Positions 1 to 8,223 of a stretch of 64,000 bases of DNA are shown here, in pieces. Both the position numbers and the translations under genes were made by a program. Source of the DNA: JANXQG01 sp963719885 (GTDB taxonomy: Bacteria; Planctomycetota; Planctomycetia; Pirellulales; Thermoguttaceae). The stretch spans positions 62,001-126,000 of the forward strand of contig CAVRDP010000028.1 in assembly GCA_963719885.1 (NCBI GenBank), written 5' to 3'. Position 1 is the stretch's first letter. Each line of letters opens with the position of its first letter. Under the pieces are notes generated by a model, which was not told the origin of the DNA, searched no databases, and worked only from the letters and a program-made list of their open reading frames with translations.

Positions 1-200
1 GGCGCGTCGTCCAAGGGCCGGGCCAGGACGCTGTTGTCCTTGAGCAGATTTTCCCGGTTCGCCGGCGAAGCCACGCCGGTGAAGAGATCCAGCCGGTTCT
101 CGAGTCGCGAAGTCTGCGGCCTGGAAAAGAGCATCACCACTCCGCCCATGAGGGTCGTTACGCCGATGAAAGCAATGATGCCGAAAAGCAGGGGATTCAC
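1..200 (-). CDS. tadB: TadB-like type II secretion F protein, N-terminal part (runs off window)
   Basis: Reverse-strand reading from a GTG at 200 gives about 66 residues beginning MNPLLFGIIAFIGVTTLMGG, with a membrane segment at roughly residues 3-25 followed by a basic, soluble stretch. This is the usual start of TadB, an inner-membrane platform protein of Tad (Flp) pilus assembly. The start lies 2 bases after the stop of the cpaF/tadA-like ATPase, so the two are probably co-transcribed and translationally coupled. The call rests on the membrane segment and on the neighbour; the rest of the protein lies outside the window. Confidence 0.6.
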   Translation of the reverse strand, partial: MNPLLFGIIAFIGVTTLMGGVVMLFSRPQTSRLENRLDLFTGVASPANRENLLKDNSVLARPLDDA

Positions 201-202
201 GC

Positions 203-1524
203 CTAATCCTCCAACATGACGCGTTCGCGGAAGGCGCTGGCCGGCAGGCGGACGCCGGCCGATTCCAGGCGCTGCATGAACTTCGGCCGCACGCCGGTTG
301 CCACGAACCGGCCGAAGGCCCGGCCCATCTCGTCGATGCCGTCCTGCACGTAACGGTAGATGTCTTGCATCACGATCGTGTCCTGTTCCATGCCGCAGAC
401 CTCCGTGATATAGGTGATCTTCCGCGGCCCGCCTTGCAAACGCGAGGCCTGCACGACGAGGTTCACGGCGCTGGCGACCTGCGACCGCATGGCCTTCAGC
501 GGCAACTCGAAGCCCGCCATCATGATCAAGGTTTCCAAGCGGGAGAGGGCGTCGCGGGGCGTATTGGCGTGGATCGTGGTCATCGATCCCTCGTGGCCCG
601 TGTTCATGGCCTGCAGCATGTCCAAGGTTTCGCCGCCGCGGCACTCGCCGATGATGATCCGTTCCGGCCGCATGCGGAGGGCGTTCTTCACGAGGTCGGT
701 GGCCGTGATCGCGCCTTTGCCTTCGATGTTCGCCGGCCGCGTCTCCAACCGCACCACGTGGTCCTGCTGGAGCTGCAGTTCGGCGGCGTCTTCGATCGTC
801 ACCACGCGGTCGCTGTTGGAAATGAAACTGGAAAGCGTATTCAAGAGCGTCGTCTTGCCGGAACCGGTGCCGCCGGAGATGATGATGTTCAGCCGGGCCT
901 TGATCGCCCCTTCCAGGAGCATGACCATCTCCGGCGTGAAGGCCTTGTAGTTCAGCAGGTCTTCCAGCTTGAGCGGATTCGCGCCGAAACGGCGGATGGA
1001 AACGCATGCCCCGTCCAGGGCCAGCGGGGGGATGATGGCGTTGAAACGCGAACCGTCCTGCATGCGGGCGTCGACCATCGGACAGGTCTCGTCCACGCGG
1101 CGGCCGACTTTGGAGATGATGCGGTCGATGATCTGCATGAGGTGGTCGTTGTCGCGGAAGACGACGCTGGTCTTTTCCACCTTGCCGCGGCGTTCGCAAT
1201 AGATGTTCTCGGCCCATTGATCATGATGTCGCTGATCGTAGTGTCTTTGAGCAGCAATTCCAGCGGGCCGAGGCCGAACGTCTCGTCGAGCACTTCGCCC
1301 ACCAACTGCTCGCGTTCCGAGCGGTTCAGCAGTGTGTCTTCGCTGTCGCAAAGGTGCTCGACCACCAAGCGGATCTCGCGGCGAAGGATCTCGCCTTCCA
1401 GCTCGCCCACCTTGGTCAGGTCGAGCTTGTCGACCAGCTTGCCGTGGATGCGCTGTTTGAGTTCTTCCAGCGTGGTTTCCTTGGTGTCGCTGCTTTGCCG
1501 CGGAGGCATGCGGGGTGGAGGCAT
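203..1524 (-). CDS. cpaF: CpaF/TadA secretion ATPase (one-base frameshift)
   Basis: This is the hexameric ATPase that powers Tad pilus assembly on the cytoplasmic side of the inner membrane. Joined across the shift it is about 440 residues, normal for CpaF. The N-terminal part carries the stretch TTISDIMINGP; the C-terminal part has a Walker A GGTGSGKTT near residue 218, the Asp-box region RIIIGECRGGE and a His box GHEGSMTTIHAN. The two halves lie in different frames. After IMINGP one base is missing at about 1209, where an AAG Lys codon is expected before NIYCERRGKVEK. Residual sequencing error is more likely than decay because both halves are fully conserved. It is followed after 2 bases by tadB. 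Confidence 0.85.
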
Positions 1525-1770
1525 GGCGTTCGACTCTTCCTGCCGTATGGTTTCTTGAGTCCAGGGGAGTATCTTGGGACCGGCCGAAGAATAGGTTGGC
1601 GAAATCCTGTGGGACGGCTTGGCAATCCGTCCTATGGCCGAAAGCTGAAGTAATTCTCTGGTCGGTCCTTATCCGTGAAAAGATAGCTCAAAACGAGAGC
1701 CAGCGCGCCGTGCGCCGCGTGTTCTTTTCCACAGACCGAGGAGATGGCAGCGGTTGTAACGAATGTAACG

Positions 1771-2526
1771 CTACATCGCCAGAATCGGATCGCCGCCTTG
1801 GGCCCGCTGGGCGTTCCATTCCATCCGCGTGCCGCGCGTTTTATTGGTTATGTGCGCAGGGGCCGGTTGGTCCCAATCCTTGCGATCGAAACCTTCATCA
1901 AGAATGTCCTTGAGGTTCTTCCGGTCCAGCTTGTATTCGTCGGCCAGACGGAACCACTCTTCTTTACACGCCTTGGTAATACCGTTGTCGTCGACCGCCG
2001 TAATCATCTTATTGAAGAGTTGATGGCGCGTGGAATCGGCCAAACCAAAGCGGACAACCTCGTTCTTCTTCTTGCCCTTGCCGCTACCGCCCTTGGGCGA
2101 CATCGCCACGGCGATCAGGACGACGACCAGGACCGTGGCGGCAACTCCGCCGCCGATATAGACCAGCATCATCTGGTCGCTCTTATTCTTCGCCCGGCCT
2201 GCCGCCGTACGTGCGGCCGCAACCCCGACCCGGAATACCGGGTGCCCCGCCGGGTGCCCCGGCCGACCAGCGGCCGGGGTCTTGGCGACCGTCTTCGCCG
2301 CGGCCCGGCCCGGCCCGGAAGCCAAGTTGTCGAAGAAAGCCATGTCGGAACCGCCCGGCGAAACTTCGTCAGCAGTCGTGCCCAACTCCTTGGCTGCCGC
2401 TTCCGTCTCGCCAGTGGGCACCGTAAACTGGTTTTTGCACTGCGGGCAGATCAAGGCGCGGCCTTGCAACTCATCCCTCAGGGTCAGCTTCTGGTCACAA
2501 TTCGGGCACGTGATGACTTGACTCAA
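1771..2526 (-). CDS. Zinc-ribbon, single-pass membrane hypothetical protein
   Basis: The 251-residue protein has an N-terminal zinc ribbon (CPNC near residue 8 and CPQC near residue 28, as in ITCPNCDQKL and ALICPQCKNQF). A low-complexity Ala/Gly/Pro linker follows, then one membrane segment at about residues 121-143 and a charged soluble C-terminus. Proteins with this ribbon-linker-TM layout are common in planctomycetes, but I do not recognise a function. The linker stretch RPGHPAGHPVFRVGVAAAR is encoded by the palindromic element at 2223-2262, so part of the linker is repeat-derived. It stands alone between cpaF and the transferase gene. Confidence 0.65.
   Translation of the reverse strand: MSQVITCPNCDQKLTLRDELQGRALICPQCKNQFTVPTGETEAAAKELGTTADEVSPGGSDMAFFDNLASGPGRAAAKTVAKTPAAGRPGHPAGHPVFRVGVAAARTAAGRAKNKSDQMMLVYIGGGVAATVLVVVLIAVAMSPKGGSGKGKKKNEVVRFGLADSTRHQLFNKMITAVDDNGITKACKEEWFRLADEYKLDRKNLKDILDEGFDRKDWDQPAPAHITNKTRGTRMEWNAQRAQGGDPILAM
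2223..2262 (+). repeat. Family A coding palindrome, long form
   Basis: The core hairpin at 2228-2243 has arms ACCCGG and CCGGGT around the loop AATA, followed by GCCCCG and a second GGGTGCCCCGG. The roughly 40-bp unit closely matches the reverse complement of 35735-35775. It lies antisense within the zinc-ribbon protein gene and keeps the frame open. Confidence 0.75.
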
Positions 2527-2800
2527 ATTAATACCTGCGAACGAGCGGTGGAACGGCTAATACTCCAAGAATAAACCAGACTGGCCGAATTGGAAAGTCC
2601 TGACCCACACGGCAGTCCTAAGTCGAATGGAATTCATCCCGTTCACCCGAAAAAGAGAGAGCAACGGATTGAATTTCTCTGACAGGAAGCGCTTTTCTAC
2701 TACTTCTTGGTCAGATAGTTCCCTGTTAACGGTAGGTGGCCGTGGAAATTGGCGTTGCCCCGATTCGACTGTTTTGCGATAAAGACGCGCAACTCGGCAA

Positions 2801-4066
2801 ATGTCCTCGTATGCTCAGCAAGGAGGCTGGGCTTTAGCGCTTATGGATGGCGACTGGTTCTGCCTGCTGATTCCGCTGGCCGTGGCTTTGGCTGCGTCCT
2901 TGCTGCTTACACCCGTGGTGCGGCGCCTGGCGTGGCGGCTGCGCGTGCTGGCCCATCCCGATTCAGAGCGGCGGTTCCATCCCGGCCAGGTGCCACTTTT
3001 GGGTGGTGTTGCCATCTACTTCGCGCTCGTCGCAGGACTGATCGCGTCCTTGCTCTTGGGTCGAGTGTGGCATTCCGATTTGACCAGACTTTGCTGGATG
3101 CTAATTCCGACCGCGGTGCTGGCCTGTCTGTTTGGGGTGGCCGATGATTGCTGCAACCTCCGCTCGCGCGCGAAACTCGTGCTGCAATTCCTGGCCGCTT
3201 TGTTGGTCACCTCGGCCGGTTTCTCCGTCGATTCCATCATTATCTTCGGCTGCCGCATCGAGTTGGGCGGGTGGGGCACGCCGCTGACGATCTGCTGGCT
3301 CATCGGCTGTATCAACGCCCTGAACTTGATCGACGGTCTGGACGGCCTGGCATCGGTCGTCGGCCTTCTCACGACGTCGATGATCGGCATTATCGCCTTG
3401 AACATGGGCAATAGTCACGTGGCTGTCGCGGCCATGGCGTTGACTGGCGCCCTGGCCGGATTCCTCGTCTTCAACCGCCCGCCCGCCAGCATTTTTCTGG
3501 GTGATTCGGGAAGCACGCTAATTGGATTGGTTGTCGGCGTATTAAGCATTCAGGGGAGCCTGAAAAGCCCGGCTACCTTGTCGATCACGATGCCCGCAAT
3601 CCTCATGACCCTGCCCATGTTCGACGTGCTCATGGCGGTGGTTCGCCGCAAACTGACGGGCAGACCCCTGGCCATGGGCGACCGCGAGCATATTCACCAT
3701 ACTTTGCTCGCGCTGAGGCTGACGCCGTGGCAGGTGCTGGGAATCGTTGGCGGGCTGTGCCTGACGACAGGCGTGGCGGCCGTCGCTGCCACCGTTTTTC
3801 GCATGGATGCCCTGGCCTGGATCATTGCCACGACTCTGATCGTGCTCATGGTCCGCCTGCGGGTTTTTGGACACCGCGAATTCGGCCTGATTCAGCAGTT
3901 TCTCCGCCGCCAGGCCGGAAAACTCATGCAGTCGATATTTTTGCAGAAACCGTCAACCGTGGACCGAATCGATTCGCAGCATCCTAACGGGGCAGAAACT
4001 GCCGAAAAGGGAGCGGAGGGCACAAGTGCTCGGCCGCCATTAACCGATCACCGGAAGGCTGCCTGA
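2801..4066 (+). CDS. Undecaprenyl-phosphate sugar-1-phosphate transferase, MraY/WecA family
   Basis: This polytopic inner-membrane enzyme transfers a sugar-1-phosphate (GlcNAc-1-P in WecA/TagO relatives) from a UDP-sugar to undecaprenyl phosphate, starting O-antigen or other envelope glycans. The 421 residues contain many hydrophobic segments and all the family signatures: the Asp-rich GVADDCCNLRSRAK at 112-125, NLIDGLDG at 175-182, FLGDSGS at 232-238 and the HIHH motif at 297-300, which separates the WecA branch from true MraY. A downstream ATG at 2843 (MDGDWF) is an alternative start. The glycosyltransferase 28 bases downstream fits one polysaccharide unit. Confidence 0.87.
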   Translation: MSSYAQQGGWALALMDGDWFCLLIPLAVALAASLLLTPVVRRLAWRLRVLAHPDSERRFHPGQVPLLGGVAIYFALVAGLIASLLLGRVWHSDLTRLCWMLIPTAVLACLFGVADDCCNLRSRAKLVLQFLAALLVTSAGFSVDSIIIFGCRIELGGWGTPLTICWLIGCINALNLIDGLDGLASVVGLLTTSMIGIIALNMGNSHVAVAAMALTGALAGFLVFNRPPASIFLGDSGSTLIGLVVGVLSIQGSLKSPATLSITMPAILMTLPMFDVLMAVVRRKLTGRPLAMGDREHIHHTLLALRLTPWQVLGIVGGLCLTTGVAAVAATVFRMDALAWIIATTLIVLMVRLRVFGHREFGLIQQFLRRQAGKLMQSIFLQKPSTVDRIDSQHPNGAETAEKGAEGTSARPPLTDHRKAA

Positions 4067-4094
4067 TCCGTCGTTCGTTGGGAAGGAAACCACA

Positions 4095-5018
4095 ATGCCC
4101 GTTTGCCTCAAGCACCTACCATCGCGACCCCGACCCGGAGTACCGGGTACCCCGCCGTGCGCCTCGATTCGCCAGCGTTCCAGGACCCTTGCCGCCCCGT
4201 TGGTACACGACCTGGACGTTGGTGTCATTTATTCCGGCGAGCGCGACTTGATGGGCCCGTTGCTTTCGACCATGAGGGCCTCGACCTCCAAATTGAGCTA
4301 TCGGCTGCTCCTCGTCGACAACCATTCGCGCGACGACATCGAGCGCTGGCGGCAGATCATTCCGGAAACGAAGGTCCTGAAGAACACGGAGCGGCTGCAT
4401 TATGCGGCCAACATGAACCGCATCCTGGCGGCCTCGACGGCCCGCTATGTCCTGGTGATGAACACCGACATGTTTTTCGATCCACGGCAGCGGTGCCTAT
4501 CGCGGATGGTGCAGTTCATGGACTCCCATCCCAACTGCGGCATTGCCGGCTGTCGCCTGTTGCACGCCGACGGCCGCGACGCCCGGGCGGCGCGTCGCTT
4601 CCAGACGTTGTCGGTGATCCTGGCGCGGCGATTCGGGCTGGGCAGCATCATGCGGCGGACCCTGGAACGCTATTTCTACATGGATCACGCCCCGGGGGAG
4701 TCGTTCGATTGCCAGTGGCTTTCCGGCTGCTTCCTCATGCTCCGCAAGAAGGCCGTGGAGGAGGTCGGGTTGTTCGACGAGAGTTTCGGCAAGTATTTCG
4801 AAGACGTTGACATGTGTTTGCGGATGGCCCGGGCCGGGTGGCACGTGATGTATCACGGGGCGACCAGCGCCTATCATATCGAGCAGCGCGCCAGCCGCAA
4901 GTTGTTCTCGTCCGACGCCTGGAAGCATCTGCGGTCGTATCTCTACTGGCTGAGCAAATGGGGCAATCAAGCGACGGCGGAAACATCGTACAACTTGCTT
5001 CGGCCGCACGTGGCGTGA
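4095..5018 (+). CDS. Family 2 (GT-A fold) glycosyltransferase
   Basis: The 307-residue predicted GT2 enzyme probably adds a sugar to a lipid-linked or envelope glycan. The GT-A signatures are LLLVDNHSRDD near residue 71, the NTDMFFD metal/nucleotide-binding stretch at 123-129 and FEDVDMCLRMARAGW near 235, the usual C-terminal signature of the rhamnosyltransferase-like group. The first 30 residues are atypical: SRPRPGVPGTPP is encoded by a palindromic repeat (4128-4156), and the recognisable domain begins near VHDLDVGVIYSG. The true start may therefore be later. It follows the WecA-like gene and is followed after 17 bases by a HAD phosphatase, all on the plus strand. Confidence 0.8.
   Translation: MPVCLKHLPSRPRPGVPGTPPCASIRQRSRTLAAPLVHDLDVGVIYSGERDLMGPLLSTMRASTSKLSYRLLLVDNHSRDDIERWRQIIPETKVLKNTERLHYAANMNRILAASTARYVLVMNTDMFFDPRQRCLSRMVQFMDSHPNCGIAGCRLLHADGRDARAARRFQTLSVILARRFGLGSIMRRTLERYFYMDHAPGESFDCQWLSGCFLMLRKKAVEEVGLFDESFGKYFEDVDMCLRMARAGWHVMYHGATSAYHIEQRASRKLFSSDAWKHLRSYLYWLSKWGNQATAETSYNLLRPHVA
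4128..4156 (+). repeat. Family A coding palindrome
   Basis: The core at 4133-4148 is ACCCGG-AGTA-CCGGGT, preceded by GACCCCG and followed by ACCCCGCC. It lies in the 5' end of the glycosyltransferase gene in the same orientation and is read as RPRPGVPGTP. Confidence 0.75.
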
Positions 5019-5035
5019 AGCGGGGCAGGGCCGCC

Positions 5036-5695
5036 ATGATCACCGCCGTGCTGTTCGACATGGATGGCGTGCTCGTCGATTCCGAGCCGATCATCAACGC
5101 CGCTGCCATTCGCGCCCTGGCCGAGTTCGGCATCCAGGCCCGGGCGGAAGATTTCCAGCCATTCGTCGGCGCAGGCGAGGATCGCTATGTGGGTGGCGTC
5201 GCCGAACTGCACGGCCAGACGTATGTCCCGCAGATGAAACACCGCACCTACGACTGGTATCTGAAACTGCTGCCCAGCATGGGCAAGGCGTTTCCCGGCG
5301 CACGGGATCTGGTGGAATATCTCCATCGGCTGGGCATTCCCTGTGCGGTCGCTTCGAGTGCCGACCGAATCAAGGTCGAGGCCAATCTGACGACCGTGCT
5401 CCAGGTCCCGCTGGATCGATTCGCGGCGTTAGTGACCGGCGAAGACGTTTTCCGCCGGAAACCGCATCCGGACATTTTTCTTGAAGCAGCGCGGCGGCTG
5501 GACGTTCCGCCGGAGGCATGTTGCGTGATCGAGGACGCCGTTAACGGGGTCGAGGCCGCCAAGGCGGCCGGCATGCGGTGCGTTGCCGTGACCACGAGTT
5601 TCCCCGCGGAAGCCCTCGCTGCCGCAGGGGCGGATCTCGTGAGGACGGGGATAGGGGAGATTACGCTGGAGGATCTGAGGATGCGCGTTGAGTAG
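5036..5695 (+). CDS. HAD-superfamily phosphatase / beta-phosphoglucomutase-like
   Basis: This is a 219-residue cytosolic HAD hydrolase of the phosphoglycolate phosphatase / beta-phosphoglucomutase subfamily. Motif I FDMDGVLVDSE has both catalytic aspartates near residues 8 and 10, motif II is the VASSADR region, motif III lies at RRKPHPDIFLEA, and motif IV is CVIEDAVNGVEAAKAAGM. The length and the four-helix cap are normal. The ATG at 5036 starts exactly at the conserved MITAVLFDMDG; an upstream open frame overlapping the glycosyltransferase is spurious. The substrate cannot be read from sequence; sugar phosphates are the usual targets. A hairpin follows the stop codon immediately. Confidence 0.85.
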   Translation: MITAVLFDMDGVLVDSEPIINAAAIRALAEFGIQARAEDFQPFVGAGEDRYVGGVAELHGQTYVPQMKHRTYDWYLKLLPSMGKAFPGARDLVEYLHRLGIPCAVASSADRIKVEANLTTVLQVPLDRFAALVTGEDVFRRKPHPDIFLEAARRLDVPPEACCVIEDAVNGVEAAKAAGMRCVAVTTSFPAEALAAAGADLVRTGIGEITLEDLRMRVE

Positions 5696-5716
5696 GTCCG
5701 TTCTGCCGGAACGGAC
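5696..5716 (+). repeat. Family E hairpin repeat (possible terminator)
   Basis: Arms GTCCGTTC and GAACGGAC enclose the loop TGCCG, directly after the HAD stop codon. A second copy at 55259-55279 has the same loop with one compensated base pair. The flanks (AGTAG before, ACTA.TGTGCG after) are also shared, so it is a dispersed repeat. There is no T-tract. Confidence 0.65.
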
Positions 5717-5744
5717 TATTGTGCGATCTTACGCAACGACTAGA

Positions 5745-6116
5745 TTAATGCCTTCCCTCAATCCAATCTAAACATTCCGGCCAACGCCAACGCACCGCTG
5801 ATTTACTATCGACTCGGATCAACCATTCGCCACGGGTAATTGACTCGATAATGCTCAATAGCTGCGCAACGTGAGGCCAGTAGGTAATCGCAGCAGCAGT
5901 GTACTCCTCAGCAGTAAGCCCCAAAGGTTCGCCTTGTAGAACTAATTCCGAAAGCTCAACGCCGCAGCCGGTCCAGCGGTTCGCCTCCGACTTGCAGAAC
6001 TCCCATCGTGGATCGTCGGGCAAACAACGGCTGTCGGCAAACCAATCGAGGAAGGCATCACGTTCACGATTGCTAGCCCAAACTCCCACATTGCCATAGC
6101 CGATGAATGCCCCCAT
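5745..6116 (-). CDS. Hypothetical protein
   Basis: I do not recognise a family for this 123-residue acidic, Trp-rich soluble protein (many W and E, including GYGNVGVWASNRERDAFLDWF and CKSEANRWTGCG). It has no signal peptide or membrane segment. The start at 6116 was preferred over 6173 because a GGAAG ribosome-binding sequence lies about ten bases upstream and the conserved-looking sequence begins at MGAFIGYGN. Its base composition is visibly more AT-rich than its neighbours, which suggests later acquisition. It is antisense to the upstream HAD gene and sits just downstream of mtnA on the same strand. Confidence 0.55.
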   Translation of the reverse strand: MGAFIGYGNVGVWASNRERDAFLDWFADSRCLPDDPRWEFCKSEANRWTGCGVELSELVLQGEPLGLTAEEYTAAAITYWPHVAQLLSIIESITRGEWLIRVDSKSAVRWRWPECLDWIEGRH

Positions 6117-6190
6117 TTTCCCGAACTTCCTTTGTTTGTTCCGCGCGGCCTGCTTTAGGTGAAGAATCCCCAACGTAAGTTCCGATCTTC

Positions 6191-7240
6191 CTACCTCACC
6201 ATCGTCGCTATCGCCTCGCGGTTTACCGGCCGGATCACGCCACGCTCGCAGATGATGGCGGCGATCAACTCGGCGGGCGTGACGTCGAAGGCCGGATTGT
6301 AGACCTTCACACCGTCCGGCGCGGTCTGTCGGCCGAAACCGTGGGTAATCTCGCGGGCATCGCGCTGCTCAATGGGGATCTCGGCGCCGCTGGCAATCGC
6401 CAGATCGAACGTGCTCGTGGGCGCGGCAATGTAGAACGGGATCTTGTGCGCGGCCGCCAGCACGGCGACGCCGTAAGTGCCGATCTTGTTGGCCGAGTCG
6501 CCGTTGGCCGCAATTCGATCGGCGCCCGTGATCACGGCCTGAATCCGGCCCTCGCGCATTACCTGGGCGGCCATCGAATCGCAGATCAAGGTCACGTCCA
6601 GACCGGCCTGCTGGAGTTCCCAGGCGGTCAGCCGCGCGCCCTGAAGGAGCGGCCGGGTTTCGTCAGCATAGACGCTCAAGCGTTTGCCCTGCTCCGCGGC
6701 CATGAAGAAGACGGCCAGGGCCGTGCCGTATTCGGCCGTCGCCAGCCCTCCGGCGTTACAGTGCGTGAGAACGCCTTGGCCGCTTGCCAACAGCTTCGCC
6801 CCATGCTCGCCGATGGCCCGGCACATGGCGCGATCTTCTTCGTGGATCGCCCTGGCCTCTTGCCAAAGGCAGGCGGCGATTTCCACGACCGGCCGGCCAC
6901 GAAGTTTGCCAGCCGCCGCTTTCATGCGATCCAGTGCCCAGAAGAGGTTGACGGCCGTCGGCCGGCTCGTGGCCAAGTAGGCTGCGACCTGTTCCAAGTG
7001 CTGGAAGAAAGCGACTTCGTCCTGCCCGGCGGCGGTTTGCAGGCCGAGGCAGACGCCATAGGCCGCGGCGATGCCGATGGCCGGGGCCCCGCGGACCCGC
7101 AGCATCTTGATCGCTTCCCAGACTGCTTCCACGTTGTGGCAATCGATCTCGATCAACTCGACCGGCAGCCGCGTCTGGTCGATCATCCGCAGGTGGCCGT
7201 CCGGGCCGCCGAGCCATTGCAAGGTTTCCGTTTTTTTCAT
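6191..7240 (-). CDS. mtnA: Methylthioribose-1-phosphate isomerase
   Basis: This enzyme converts 5-methylthioribose-1-phosphate to methylthioribulose-1-phosphate in the methionine salvage pathway. The 349-residue length is normal. The eIF2B-like fold is clear from RVRGAPAIGIAAAYG near residue 48, the catalytic cysteine C161 in THCNAGGLATAEYGTAL and the catalytic aspartate D241 in ITGADRIAANGD. The C-terminus holds the usual NPAFDVTPAELI and ERGVI. No other salvage genes are adjacent. An AT-rich inverted repeat lies just upstream. Confidence 0.93.
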   Translation of the reverse strand: MKKTETLQWLGGPDGHLRMIDQTRLPVELIEIDCHNVEAVWEAIKMLRVRGAPAIGIAAAYGVCLGLQTAAGQDEVAFFQHLEQVAAYLATSRPTAVNLFWALDRMKAAAGKLRGRPVVEIAACLWQEARAIHEEDRAMCRAIGEHGAKLLASGQGVLTHCNAGGLATAEYGTALAVFFMAAEQGKRLSVYADETRPLLQGARLTAWELQQAGLDVTLICDSMAAQVMREGRIQAVITGADRIAANGDSANKIGTYGVAVLAAAHKIPFYIAAPTSTFDLAIASGAEIPIEQRDAREITHGFGRQTAPDGVKVYNPAFDVTPAELIAAIICERGVIRPVNREAIATMVR

Positions 7241-7261
7241 GTCTTCAAATACTAAATCAGC

Positions 7262-7381
7262 TAATCACGAAAACCCGAAAGGACGAAACCACGAAGAACA
7301 ATATGAATCACAAGAAAACCTCAGCTCGTCCGCTGGCTTTTCGTTCGTGTTTTCGTCCTTTCGGGCTTTCGGGATTCCTTT
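7262..7381. repeat. AT-rich intergenic inverted repeat
   Basis: The left arm carries CCCGAAAGGACGAAACCACG and the right arm carries its near reverse complement (CGTGTTTTCGTCCTTTCGGG), about 60 bases apart. The same wording (CACGAA and ACCACGAAG motifs) recurs at 39299-39374. The apparent purE tail reads into this element. Confidence 0.6.
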
Positions 7382-7928
7382 TCTTGGTTCGACGGGCTAA
7401 GGCCCGATGTTGTTGCTAGAGTTTCTGTTTGGAAGCAAGCCTGTAGGGCTGCGTCCTTTGCCAGAACCTTTTCCACGAGTGCCCGCTTGTAGGCCGTGTA
7501 CTTCTCTTGCAAGGCCGGATCGGCCAGGGCCAGCATCTGCACGGCCAGCAGACCGGCATTGCGGCGCCGCCGCCGCCCACGCCCACGGTGGCCACCGGCA
7601 CGTCGCCGGGCATTTGCACCATCGAGAGCAGCGAATCGAGGCCGCCTTGCAGATCGGTGGGCACGGGAATTCCGATCACCGGCAGCACGGTATGCGCGGC
7701 GACGACTCCGGCCAGGTGGGCCGCCCCGCCCGCCGCGGCGATGATCACCCGCAGTCCGCGGGCGGCGGCCGTTGAGGCATATTGTTGCACGAGGTCCGGC
7801 GTGCGGTGGGCACTCATCACGCGGACTTCGTAGGGAACATTGAATTCCGCCAGGGCCGCCGCCGCCGCTTTGATCTTCGGCCAGTCGCTGTCGCTGCCCA
7901 TCAGGATACCGACAACAGGGTTGGACAT
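7321..7928 (-). CDS. purE: 5-(carboxyamino)imidazole ribonucleotide mutase (one-base frameshift)
   Basis: PurE converts N5-CAIR to CAIR in de novo purine synthesis. The N-terminus MSNPVVGILMGSDSDWPKIK and the MSAHRTP motif are textbook PurE. GIPVPTDLQGGLDSLLSMVQMP places it in class I. After TVGVGGGGAA the frame shifts: one A is missing near 7560, and NAGLLAVQMLALADPALQEKY continues in the next frame. The conserved domain ends about residue 165; the remaining 35-40 basic residues are translated from the AT-rich repeat at 7262-7381, so the original stop may have been lost. The start is ATG 7928. No purK lies nearby. Confidence 0.87.
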
Positions 7929-7976
7929 GGGGAAACCTTGAGCAAAGATGAATATTGAATTGGATGTCTGCGGCGA

Positions 7977-8214
7977 CCCCATCCGGCTTGCCCGGATGGT
8001 GAAGGAGGCTGAACAGCTAACGCGAAAAACCGAACCCATCAAGACCCCATCCAGCTTGTCTGGATGGTGAATTAGGTGGAACAACTACAGAACCACTCGC
8101 GCTAGCCGGACAACCTTCTTCACCCACGGGACAAACCCGTGGAGGTCATATGTGCTTGTTTCTGTTTGTTTTAGCTTTTCAGCCTGATTCACCATCCGGA
8201 CAAGCCGGATGGGG
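7977..8214. repeat. REP-like hairpin cluster (family B, four units)
   Basis: Four hairpins occur at 7979-7999, 8047-8067, 8124-8142 and 8192-8212. The first and last have stem CCATCCGG/CCGGATGG, the second CCATCCAG/CTGGATGG and the third CCACGGG/CCCGTGG. Loops read RCRAR (ACAAG, ACAAA, GCAAG) in the plus sense. The first two point one way and the last two the other, with conserved tails GGTGAA..AGG.TG..C..CTA and GCTAGC.GGACAACCT. It separates purE from ald. Confidence 0.8.
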
Positions 8215-8223
8215 TCTTCCTCA

